From positions 1 through 13,765 of the forward strand of contig JAYENI010000075.1 of the NCBI GenBank assembly GCA_034722015.1: a stretch of DNA of 13,765 bases. Reading direction: 5' to 3'. This DNA is from JAJDOJ01 sp034722015 (GTDB lineage Bacteria; Pseudomonadota; Gammaproteobacteria; JAJDOJ01). Each line of letters begins with the position of its first letter. Positions within the stretch are counted from its first letter, which is position 1. A program made the position numbers and the translations under genes. This document shows, in pieces, positions 1-6,579 of this stretch. The notes under the pieces were generated by a model that was given only the letters and a program-made list of their open reading frames with translations, made no database searches and had not been told where the DNA came from.

Positions 1-437
1 GGGGCCGTGAACGAGATCATCCGCTTCCTTTCCGGAGTCACCGTGAGGCCGCCGGCGGCGATATCTCCCCGACCCTCGATCAACCCGGGGATCAGTTCCT
101 CGAAAGGCACGGTAATGAAGACGACCTGGCGTCGCTTGTCGGCCGGCACCTTGCCGCGGTTCAGGAAATCCTCGAAGGCCTGCATCATTTCGTACTCCAG
201 GCCCTGCTGCCTCCCGTCGGAGACGAAGTAGTTGGTATCGCTGTAGCTCACCAGCACGCGTATGGCGCGCTTTTTCGCGGCGATCGGGTCCTCGACGGAG
301 CGGACCGTCGCCGACTCGGTGTCGAGGAGCAGCGAGGTAGGGTGTTCCGGCGCCACGGCGAACGCCGTCGCCGTCAGCGAGAGCAGGAGCGCTACGCCTT
401 GCGTCGCCAGTGGGAACATCGCGGTACGTTCGGTCAT
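1..437 (-). CDS. Exported solute-binding protein, MltF-like (partial; 3' end outside window)
   Basis: This reading frame starts at ATG 437 and is still open at the window edge, giving the first 145 residues. Residues 1 to about 28 form a signal peptide: a short charged start (MTERT), a hydrophobic core (GVALLLSLTATAFAVA), then a polar region. From about residue 58 the sequence has the pattern of the N-terminal lobe of family 3 solute-binding domains: RVLVSYSDTNYF, then GLEYEMMQAFEDFL, then PFEELIPGLIEGRGDIAAGG and LTVTPER. The same layout occurs in MltF-type lytic transglycosylases, which carry a C-terminal lysozyme-like domain. That part would lie beyond position 1, so the enzymatic half cannot be confirmed and a plain periplasmic binding protein remains possible. 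M7 (ATG at 419) is an alternative start that also keeps the signal peptide. The gene diverges from the helicase-fusion gene across about 210 bp. Confidence 0.75.
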   Translation of the reverse strand, partial: MTERTAMFPLATQGVALLLSLTATAFAVAPEHPTSLLLDTESATVRSVEDPIAAKKRAIRVLVSYSDTNYFVSDGRQQGLEYEMMQAFEDFLNRGKVPADKRRQVVFITVPFEELIPGLIEGRGDIAAGGLTVTPERKRMISFTA

Positions 438-599
438 GGGCCGTCGCCGGTTCGCGGGGATGCCGGGATCGTAGCAGGGGCGGTACAAGGACGGGAACAG
501 GGAATTGGTCTGTCTTCAGGCCTGGGCGCGCGTCTACCTTCCTTGTCGTCCAGAGAAATGGCCCAGGATATCCATCATCTGATGCGGCCGGATTTTCAC

Positions 600-605
600 T
601 ATAAT
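600..605 (+). promoter_or_regulatory. Candidate -10 element for the helicase-fusion gene
   Basis: A perfect TATAAT lies 41 bp upstream of the GTG start at 647, in a locally AT-rich patch within the 438-646 divergent intergenic region. No good -35 hexamer sits at 16-18 bp; the nearest match is only half conserved, and there is no extended TG motif. Transcription would start near 612 and give a leader of about 35 nt. The assignment rests on the hexamer and its position only. The rest of 438-646 shows nothing else I can name. Confidence 0.4.
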
Positions 606-646
606 CACGCTCATTTTAGGCGCAAAAAATCGGTACGAAATCCAAA

Positions 647-3466
647 GTGAAAATCCTACTCTATAATGAGCTGAATACGAAAAATATACCCAACTTCAAG
701 AAAATAAAGGGGTTCCTTGAAGCCGACGACTTTCGCTCGGCACAGGTCAAGAAGGTCGGCGACAACCTGTACCGGGCCAGGCTCGACAAGAGCAACCGGC
801 TGCTGTTCGCCATCCACCGGTATCGGGGCGAGCCCTACGCCCTGGTGCTGGAATGGATCAGACAGCACGCCTACGACAAGTCGCGTTTCCTCGGTTCCGG
901 CGCGGTCATCGACGAGGAAAAGATTCCGGTGATCAAGTGCCTCGACGCGGTCGAGCCGGAACCGCTCATCTACGTCAATCCTCACCTCCATACCTTCAAC
1001 CTGCTCGACAAGGTCATCTCCTTCGACGAGGCGCAGGCAAGTATCTACCGCCTGCAACCGCCGCTCATCGTCATCGGTTCGGCCGGCAGCGGCAAGACCG
1101 TCCTCACCCTGGAAAAGATGAAAGAGGCGATCGGCGATGTGCTGTACGTCACCCGCTCTGCGTATCTGGTCCACAACTCGCGCGACCTCTATTACGCCCT
1201 CGGTTACGAGAACGAGGACCAGACGATCGATTTCCTTTCCTTTCAGGAGTATCTGGAGAGCATCCACGTCCCGCCGGGGCGGGAGCTGACGTTTCGCGAA
1301 TTCGGCCAGTGGCACGGCCGGCAGCGGGTCGCCAGGGAACTGCGCGACGCCCATCAGCTGTTCGAGGAATTCAAGGGCGTGTTGACCGGCCCCGCCACCG
1401 ATGCCCCCTACCTGAGTCGCGAGGAGTACCTGGGCCTGGGGATCAAGCAGTCGATCTTTTCCACCGGGGAGCGTGAAAAGGTATACGACCTGTTCGGCAG
1501 ATACCGGGCCCACATGGTCGAGCAGGGTTGTTACGACGCCAACATCCTCAGTTACGAGTACATGGAACGGGTCGTGCCGGGCTACGACTTCGTGGTGGTG
1601 GACGAGGTCCAGGACCTCACCAACATCCAGCTGCAGCTCGTCCTCAAGTCGTTGCGCGAGCCGCACGGCTTCGTCCTGTGTGGCGACTCCAACCAGATCG
1701 TACACCCCAATTTCTTTTCCTGGTCCAAGCTGAAGAGCTACTTCTACCGCCAGGAAGGAGAAGCCGCCCCGGCCGAACTGATCCGCATCCTCGATACCAA
1801 CTACCGCAACTCTCCCGAGGTCACCGAGGTTGCCAACCGGGTGCTCAAGATCAAGAATGCCCGCTTCGGCTCCATCGACAAGGAGAGCAACTACCTGGTC
1901 AGGAGCAATGCCCACAACCGGGGCGTGGTGGTCCTGCTGCGGGACGACGCGGCCGTCAAGCGGGAGATCGACCGCAAGACCCGTACCTCCACCCGTTTCG
2001 CGATCATCGTCATGCACCCGGAGCAGAAGGCCCTCGTCAAACAGCACTTCGGCACCCCCCTGGTGTTCTCCATCCAGGAGGCCAAGGGCCTGGAATACGA
2101 GAATGTCGTCCTCTACAACTTCACCTCCAACGACGCGCAGCGGTTCCGCGAGATCGCCAGGGGGGTGGCGCACGAAGACCTGCTGGGTGACGAGCTGGCT
2201 TACGCGCGGGCCAGGGACAAGGGCGACAAGTCGCTGGAGATCTACAAATTCCACATCAACGCCTTGTACGTGGCCATCACCCGCGCGGTGAAAAACATCT
2301 ACCTGATCGAAGGGAATCCCGAGCAACCCCTGTTCGACCTGCTGGGGCTGCAGCTCGCGGAGCGGGGACTCAAGCTGGAAGAATACGGCTCCAGCCTGGA
2401 GGAGTGGCGAGCCGAGGCGCGCAGGCTGGAGCTGCAGGGCAAACAGGAGCAGGCCGACGAAATCCGTAGCCAGATACTCAGGCAGAAGGCCGTGCCGTGG
2501 CAGATACTGCAGGGCGATGCCCTGGAGGCGCTGCAGGAGCGGGCCGTGACTCGCGGCGACAAGAAGGCAAAACTGCTGCTGTTCGAATATGCCCTGGTCT
2601 ATCGCGACCAGAACCGTCTCAACGCCCTGATCAAGGCCGGTTTCGCCCACGCGAGGAGTCCGGAGAAGGGGCTTCGGCCGCTCAACAGAAAGCACTACCT
2701 TCCCTATGAGCTGAAGCACCCCGGGGCGGTGCTGCGCGAATGCGACAAATACGGCGCCGACTTTCGTAATCCGTTCAACCAAACGCCGCTGATGATCGCC
2801 AGCCGGCTCGGCAATGCCACCCTGGTAGAGGAACTGATTGCACGCGAGGCCGATACCGGGCTGGTGAACAACGTCGGTCTCAACGCCTTTCGAATCGCCC
2901 TGGAGCAGGCGTGCGGCGACCCGAAGTATGCGAAGAACAAGCTGACGGCCATCTATCAGCGCCTGGAGCCCGACAGCACGTCTATCCAGGTGGATGGGCG
3001 TCTGGTCAAGCTGGACAACCACCTGATGGAATTTCTCATGCTCAATCTGACCATGGTGTTGTCCTTTACCCGTCTGGCCCGCAAGGTGATCCACACGGGA
3101 GGTGCGTTCGAGAGCGCCGACTTCGTCGAGACCCTCGCCGAATTCCCGGACAGTGTAGTGCCCGAGCGGCGCAAGAAGCGGGCCTACATCTCCAGCATCC
3201 TTGCCAAGAACGAGGTCAGCCGGGACGATCGGTACAACCGCAAGCTGTTCTACCGCATCAAGCGCGGTCACTACATCATCAACCCCAACCTCAGTGTCCG
3301 CGTGGAGGGCGAATGGCGCAACATCTACACGCTGCTGCCGTTGGAGTTGATCGCCTACCGGCATATCGAAAACGACAGCGGCTGGCGTAGCTACAATGTC
3401 AACGAGTATGTTCAGGATCGGCTGACGGAATTCCGGGAACACGTGAAGCAATTGATCAAGCGGTGA
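647..3466 (+). CDS. RelE/ParE-like domain fused to UvrD/Rep-type SF1 helicase with ankyrin-like segment
   Basis: This is a 939-residue protein. Residues 1 to about 85 resemble RelE/ParE-superfamily toxins: a small beta-alpha start, then LYRARLDKSNRLLFAI and VLEWIRQHAYDKS. The helicase core is complete: Walker A GSAGSGKT (144-151), Walker B DEVQD (319-323), motif III GDSNQ (346-350), motif IV NYRNSPEV (385-392), motif V around KGLEYENVVLY (480-490) and motif VI YVAITRA (541-547). It should therefore be an ATP-driven translocase or helicase on nucleic acid. Residues about 700-755 (KYGADFRNPFNQTPLMIASR, then LVEELIAREAD) match one to two ankyrin repeats. Residues about 780-939 are unrecognised; the charged 838-878 part could be a winged helix. 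The GTG start is chosen because an in-frame stop lies at 617-619 and no better in-frame start exists near it. There is no clear Shine-Dalgarno sequence. The gene stands alone, between a divergent envelope gene and a transposon. Its biological role is unknown; defence or RNA/ribosome quality control are guesses. Confidence 0.88.
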   Translation: MKILLYNELNTKNIPNFKKIKGFLEADDFRSAQVKKVGDNLYRARLDKSNRLLFAIHRYRGEPYALVLEWIRQHAYDKSRFLGSGAVIDEEKIPVIKCLDAVEPEPLIYVNPHLHTFNLLDKVISFDEAQASIYRLQPPLIVIGSAGSGKTVLTLEKMKEAIGDVLYVTRSAYLVHNSRDLYYALGYENEDQTIDFLSFQEYLESIHVPPGRELTFREFGQWHGRQRVARELRDAHQLFEEFKGVLTGPATDAPYLSREEYLGLGIKQSIFSTGEREKVYDLFGRYRAHMVEQGCYDANILSYEYMERVVPGYDFVVVDEVQDLTNIQLQLVLKSLREPHGFVLCGDSNQIVHPNFFSWSKLKSYFYRQEGEAAPAELIRILDTNYRNSPEVTEVANRVLKIKNARFGSIDKESNYLVRSNAHNRGVVVLLRDDAAVKREIDRKTRTSTRFAIIVMHPEQKALVKQHFGTPLVFSIQEAKGLEYENVVLYNFTSNDAQRFREIARGVAHEDLLGDELAYARARDKGDKSLEIYKFHINALYVAITRAVKNIYLIEGNPEQPLFDLLGLQLAERGLKLEEYGSSLEEWRAEARRLELQGKQEQADEIRSQILRQKAVPWQILQGDALEALQERAVTRGDKKAKLLLFEYALVYRDQNRLNALIKAGFAHARSPEKGLRPLNRKHYLPYELKHPGAVLRECDKYGADFRNPFNQTPLMIASRLGNATLVEELIAREADTGLVNNVGLNAFRIALEQACGDPKYAKNKLTAIYQRLEPDSTSIQVDGRLVKLDNHLMEFLMLNLTMVLSFTRLARKVIHTGGAFESADFVETLAEFPDSVVPERRKKRAYISSILAKNEVSRDDRYNRKLFYRIKRGHYIINPNLSVRVEGEWRNIYTLLPLELIAYRHIENDSGWRSYNVNEYVQDRLTEFREHVKQLIKR

Positions 3467-3548
3467 GGACCCGCAACCCATGCATCATCGAAGAGATCCG
3501 CATCATGACGATGTTTCCGCACCTCGATGCGACAACCGTTCACGGTAA

Positions 3549-3569
3549 ACGGTCTACCGTCTTTGGTAG
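3549..3569. other. Overlapping short inverted repeats downstream of the helicase gene
   Basis: ACGGTCTACCGT (3549-3560) is a short palindrome. It overlaps a second possible stem, CTACC (3554-3558) with GGTAG (3565-3569). They lie about 85 bp after the helicase stop codon. Only three T residues follow, so this is a poor intrinsic terminator. It might be a weak one or part of the mobile element's flank. I see no gene in 3467-3679. Confidence 0.2.
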
Positions 3570-3679
3570 GCAGGAACGGAGGGAAGGATTCCATTACATG
3601 GAGCGACCATGCAACCGTTGCCGCAACGCCGAAGACGGGCGAAAAGACGAGCAGGCTGGTACGAGCAGGGATGGAGGGA

Positions 3680-3698
3680 TGGGGTCAGGTCTCGCATT
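3680..3698 (+). repeat. Left inverted repeat of the REP-associated transposase element
   Basis: TGGGGTCAGGTCTCGCATT matches the reverse complement of 4565-4583 at 18 of 19 positions; the only difference is T versus A in the GTCAGG/GACAGG part. The pair brackets the tyrosine transposase gene closely: 34 bp before its start codon on this side and overlapping its stop codon on the other. It is probably the recognition or end sequence of the element. Confidence 0.75.
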
Positions 3699-3732
3699 GA
3701 AACATGTAGCCAACCGAGATATATTCGGGCGC

Positions 3733-4566
3733 ATGGCCAGACCGTTGCGCATTGAATTCGCCGGTGCCCTCTACCACGTTACTTCCCGGGGTGATCGGCA
3801 AGAGGCGATCTATGAAGACGACGAAGACCGCGAGGTGTTTCTTCGTACGCTGGCGGAGGTGGTCGAACGGTTCAACTGGCTCTGTCACGCCTATTGCCAG
3901 ATGACGAACCACTACCATTTGGTGGTGGAAACCCCGCACGGCAATCTCTCGAAGGGCATGCGGCAGCTCAACGGGGTCTACACGCAGGCATCGAATCGAC
4001 GGCACCGGCGGGTGGGGCATCTGTTTCAGGGGCGCTTCAAGGGGATTCTGGTGGACAAGGACAACTATCTCCTGGAACTCACCAGGTACGTGGTACTGAA
4101 CCCGGTCAGGGCGGGAATGGTTGAACATCCCGTCGACTGGCCCTGGAGTAGCTACCGCGCGATGGTGGGTGCTGCCCCGGTTCCAGGTTGGCTGGCAACC
4201 GATGGTCTGCTTGCGCAATTCGGCAGGCGGCGTGCTGAGGCGCGTCGGCGTTATCGACAGTTCGTCGCCGAAGGCGGCGCAAGCATCTGGTCAGGACTGC
4301 GCCAGCAGATTTATCTCGGTGATGAGACGTTCATCACGCGGATGCAGAATAAAGCCCCAGTGCAGACCGACCGAGTGAATATCCCACGGGCCCAGCGTAG
4401 AAAGCCCGCGCCGTCTCTGAAGGTGATTGCCGCCGAACACCGCGAGCGCAATGCTGCCATCGTTGCGGCTTATGCCACTGGCGCCTACAGCTACCGCGAG
4501 ATTGCCGATCAATTCGGCCTGCACCCGGCGACGGTAGGACGAGTGATCCGCAGCCAAATGCTATAA
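3733..4566 (+). CDS. REP-associated tyrosine transposase (Y1/IS200-like, RAYT)
   Basis: This 277-residue protein is a single-strand DNA transposase of the HUH superfamily. The start at ATG 3733 gives MARPLRIEFAGALYHVTSRG, the usual N-terminus of the family; the frame is open further upstream but that stretch has no family match. The metal-binding HUH-type pair is in TNHYHLVVE (H60, H62). The nucleophilic tyrosine is most likely Y119 in RYVVLNPVRAGMV, followed by the family hallmark WPWSSY. The C-terminal region (about 243-275, AYSYREIADQFGLHPATVGR) is a helix-turn-helix, as in the longer RAYT subgroup. The catalytic residues are all present, so the protein may be active. Its TAA stop overlaps the right inverted repeat. 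The element has replaced the 5' part of the DUF4160 gene downstream. Confidence 0.9.
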   Translation: MARPLRIEFAGALYHVTSRGDRQEAIYEDDEDREVFLRTLAEVVERFNWLCHAYCQMTNHYHLVVETPHGNLSKGMRQLNGVYTQASNRRHRRVGHLFQGRFKGILVDKDNYLLELTRYVVLNPVRAGMVEHPVDWPWSSYRAMVGAAPVPGWLATDGLLAQFGRRRAEARRRYRQFVAEGGASIWSGLRQQIYLGDETFITRMQNKAPVQTDRVNIPRAQRRKPAPSLKVIAAEHRERNAAIVAAYATGAYSYREIADQFGLHPATVGRVIRSQML

Positions 4567-4583
4567 TGCGAGACCTGTCCCCA
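4565..4583 (-). repeat. Right inverted repeat of the REP-associated transposase element
   Basis: AATGCGAGACCTGTCCCCA is the inverted partner of 3680-3698 (18 of 19 positions). It begins inside the transposase stop codon (TAA 4564-4566), so coding end and element end are fused. A related CTGTCCCC lies again at 4645-4652 in the same orientation, on the far side of the 10-bp tandem repeat. Confidence 0.75.
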
Positions 4584-4630
4584 ATATGCTCTAATATGCT
4601 CTAATATGCTCTAATATGCTCTAATATGCT
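4581..4630. repeat. 10-bp tandem repeat, five units
   Basis: Five consecutive decamers read CCAATATGCT once and then CTAATATGCT four times without variation. The array sits directly against the right inverted repeat of the transposase element. It lies between two direct copies of CTGTCCCC (4575-4582 and 4645-4652). Perfect identity between units suggests recent slippage expansion, so unit number may vary between strains. It codes for nothing and has no spacers. Confidence 0.95.
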
Positions 4631-4668
4631 CTGAAAACCGTGGTCTGTCCCCTATTTGGTCCGTATGG

Positions 4669-4755
4669 GCTGAACTGCATCAAGAAGAATTAATGGCCGA
4701 TTGGGAGTTGGTGATGAATGGTGAGGAGCCATTTAAGATTCAGCCGCTTCAATAG
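4669..4755 (+). pseudogene. 3' remnant of a DUF4160 gene
   Basis: Reading back from the TAG at 4753-4755, the frame gives AELHQEELMADWELVMNG and then EEPFKIQPLQ. This matches the characteristic end of DUF4160 proteins, small proteins of unknown function usually encoded just before a DUF2442 gene. No start codon or family sequence exists upstream: the frame runs at once into the CTGTCCCC copy and the decamer array. About two thirds of the gene is missing, presumably lost when the transposase element arrived. The stop lies 11 bp before the DUF2442 start and overlaps its ribosome binding site, which shows the former two-gene arrangement. Confidence 0.7.
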
Positions 4756-4760
4756 GAGGT
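4754..4760 (+). promoter_or_regulatory. Strong ribosome binding site of the DUF2442 gene
   Basis: AGGAGGT lies 6 bp before ATG 4767, a near-perfect Shine-Dalgarno sequence. It overlaps the stop codon of the truncated DUF4160 frame, so translation of the pair was probably coupled. This fixes the start of the DUF2442 gene. Confidence 0.8.
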
Positions 4761-4766
4761 AAGACT

Positions 4767-5048
4767 ATGTATCCTTCAGTAAAAAATGTTATCCCTGCTG
4801 AGGACTACATACTTTCTATCGACTTTGACAATGGCGAATATGGCACGTTGGATATGAAACCATTTCTGGATTTTGGTGTTTTTCAGCGGCTAAAAGATCG
4901 CAGTGCGTTCAAGCGGGTACGAGTAACCTTCGACACTATAGAATGGGACTCGGGAATCGATCTAGACCCTGAATTTGTTTATGACAAGTGCCAACGAATG
5001 AGCGCACAACAACGCGCTGTAGCCGTCACAAAAAAACCGCGCGGCTGA
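4767..5048 (+). CDS. DUF2442 family protein
   Basis: This 93-residue protein shows the DUF2442 pattern: VKNVIPAEDYILSIDFDNGE, then LDMKPFLDFGVFQRLKD near 30-48, and VTFDTIEWDSGIDLDPEFVY near 56-75. The family is small, cytosolic and of unknown function. Its genes commonly sit behind DUF4160 genes, and the pair is sometimes considered a candidate toxin-antitoxin-like module; that is not settled. Here the upstream partner is reduced to its last 28 codons, so this copy may be an orphan. Base composition is AT-richer than in the flanking genes, consistent with acquisition. Its original promoter is probably lost with the DUF4160 5' end, so expression may depend on the transposon or read-through. 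Confidence 0.85.
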   Translation: MYPSVKNVIPAEDYILSIDFDNGEYGTLDMKPFLDFGVFQRLKDRSAFKRVRVTFDTIEWDSGIDLDPEFVYDKCQRMSAQQRAVAVTKKPRG

Positions 5049-5212
5049 GCGTTGGCGCCATCGGCCCGAACTATTGATCGGTGAGGCGGTTAACCCCTGC
5101 GAGGCCCCTTTAATTATCAAAAATGCTAGAACCATATTAATTGTGATTATTCAACGAATGGATTAACAGAAAGAATGCCGTACATGGTGCGGCGAACTAA
5201 CGTGGAGAGACA

Positions 5213-5419
5213 ATGGATCCCGAGAAAATAATGGATGGTGTTTCAAAAGAAATAATTACTACATTAAAAGCAATGGAAAAAGCAAAAACAGCTGAAGAAA
5301 GGCTGATGTACAGTAAAACTGTAAGAAACTTATGCAGTTCGCTTGGGGTATTTCTGAATTTAATGAGTGAGATGTATCAATTGACGGATGGAGATGATGA
5401 TGGGCCAATTCCATTTTAA
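5213..5419 (+). CDS. Small AT-rich protein of unknown function
   Basis: This is a 68-residue reading frame with a plausible Shine-Dalgarno sequence (GGAGAG, 5204-5209) just before its ATG. I do not recognise a family. The sequence is mostly helical in character (IMDGVSKEIITTLKAMEKAK, then TAEERLMYSKTVRNL and a hydrophobic VFLNLMSEMYQL). It ends in an acidic tail, DGDDDGPIPF. There is no signal peptide and no membrane segment of convincing length. Base composition is clearly lower in GC than in the genes to its right. The 164 bp before it, including an AT-rich part at about 5110-5155, could hold its promoter, but I cannot place one firmly. Convergent with the lipase gene, 36 bp away. Confidence 0.5.
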   Translation: MDPEKIMDGVSKEIITTLKAMEKAKTAEERLMYSKTVRNLCSSLGVFLNLMSEMYQLTDGDDDGPIPF

Positions 5420-5455
5420 TACCCGAAGTATCACATAATCGGATAGCCGGGGGGC

Positions 5456-6412
5456 CTAGGGCAGGCAGTCGTCCACCCCTTCGCCGAGGGCCTTGCAGGA
5501 ATTGGGATCGGTGGTTTCGTCGCACAGGGTGCTGTAGTAATTGCAGAGGCTGTGACTCCCGGGGATGTCCGCGGAGTCGCCGAAGGTGATCGGCCTGCGG
5601 TTGCGGACGTGGTCATAGCTCAGGGTCACCGGCCGGTTGTTCTCGTCGAGTACCACGACGGTGTTCGGGGGCAGGTTGGGGACCGTGTCGTTCGTGTTCA
5701 CGGTGCGCCAGCTCGTTTCCACCAGGCCTTCGTGGCGCCGGCTGAACTCCGGGTTCCCGACACGGGGTGAGGCGAAGTTGTAGAGGACGGGGACGAATCC
5801 GGTCCGTTCCCTGAGGTCCGGACCTGTCAGGGTCGCCAGGGCCCCGCCGAGGCTGTGGCCGGCCAGCGTAACCGTGGCATTGGGGAACTGCGTCTTCGCG
5901 GCGGTCACGCTCGTGGCGACGGCATCGCGGAGCGATGCGTAGATGTCCGTGAATCCCTGGTGAGTCATGCCGCCGCCGGAGACGTAGGGGTAGTCCACCT
6001 GTTTGAACTGCGCGTTGCTGATCCAGTCCGAGATCGTCTGGCTACCGCGAAAAACCACGTAGATCCGGCCGTTCCCCGTCGCCGAAAAACCGATTGGCAG
6101 CGTCGCCCCGGGGCCGGCGGATTCACCGCTGAATCGCCTGTCGGAGAAGAACTGGTCGGTCAGGGTCCACGGCGCCGGGAGCGTGAACGTGCGGTTGGCC
6201 CGGAAGTCGTCGAGTTGCTGGTACGCGTACAGGCCCAGACGCGCGGCTTCGACCGCCGTCGCGATCTCGTAGGGGGCTCCCGAGGGTTCTCCACCGCCCT
6301 CGTCATCGCCATTGAAGATGTCTCCGGCGTCACAACCGTTGAACAGCACCACGGCAAATGCCATCAGAAAGGGTCTGCCGAGCTCGGGGATTCGAGAAAT
6401 TTTCCGGATCAT
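5456..6412 (-). CDS. Class 3 (fungal-type) lipase, probable lipoprotein
   Basis: This 318-residue alpha/beta hydrolase is of the lipase class 3 family and probably hydrolyses acyl esters in the envelope or outside the cell. The nucleophile is S187 in AGHSLGGALA. D242 (NTNDTVPNLPP) and H287 (PGSHSLCNYY) complete the triad. The strand IYVVFRGSQTISDW (117-130) carries the oxyanion region, and HQGF (151-154) is typical of the family. The N-terminus has a hydrophobic stretch (PFLMAFAVVLFNG) ending in C27, which reads as a somewhat atypical lipobox (LFNGC). An acidic, glycine-rich linker follows. Four cysteines near the C-terminus (C290, C297, C306, C316) would suit disulfides in an exported protein. 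It lies downstream of, and in the same direction as, the hybrid kinase gene, with a 167-bp gap that holds an inverted repeat and a possible promoter. Confidence 0.9.
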   Translation of the reverse strand: MIRKISRIPELGRPFLMAFAVVLFNGCDAGDIFNGDDEGGGEPSGAPYEIATAVEAARLGLYAYQQLDDFRANRTFTLPAPWTLTDQFFSDRRFSGESAGPGATLPIGFSATGNGRIYVVFRGSQTISDWISNAQFKQVDYPYVSGGGMTHQGFTDIYASLRDAVATSVTAAKTQFPNATVTLAGHSLGGALATLTGPDLRERTGFVPVLYNFASPRVGNPEFSRRHEGLVETSWRTVNTNDTVPNLPPNTVVVLDENNRPVTLSYDHVRNRRPITFGDSADIPGSHSLCNYYSTLCDETTDPNSCKALGEGVDDCLP

Positions 6413-6460
6413 GACTCTGTTACTGCCTTGTGCGTGCGGCCGGTGTTCCGGGCGCGGGGT

Positions 6461-6497
6461 AATCTAGACGGCTCCGCCTGTAAGGTTACCCTACAGG
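6461..6497 (-). promoter_or_regulatory. Inverted repeat and weak promoter upstream of the lipase gene
   Basis: Positions 6477-6497 form a 21-nt inverted repeat: CCTGTA with TACAGG at the ends, continuing inward through one G-T pair and two G-C pairs around a 3-nt loop. No T-run follows on either strand, so it is not an ordinary terminator. On the minus strand it overlaps a possible -35 (GTAACC, 6489-6484), 17 bp from a possible -10 (TAGATT, 6466-6461), which would start transcription about 40 nt before the lipase ATG. An operator overlapping a promoter is therefore a reasonable reading. The repeat is seen directly; its function is inferred. Confidence 0.4.
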
Positions 6498-6579
6498 AAT
6501 CGCCCTCGAAGTCGCAAACCGGGTAGCACAATGATTGCGGCATCTGCCAGGGAAACTGCTGGGACAGGGTTTTGATGAT

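Noticed and set aside
656..3481. A 941-codon open frame on the minus strand opposite the helicase gene
   Set aside because: The plus strand encodes every SF1 helicase motif. The antisense frame has no family features and is the usual effect of strong GC bias at third codon positions.
4581..4630. Short direct repeats as a CRISPR array
   Set aside because: The units are 10 bp and directly adjacent, with no spacers and no cas genes nearby.
5049..5212. Integron attC site after the DUF2442 gene
   Set aside because: GTTGGCG, GGTTAAC and CTAAC-like pieces are present but do not fit the conserved RYYYAAC and GTTRRRY pairs with matching inner boxes.
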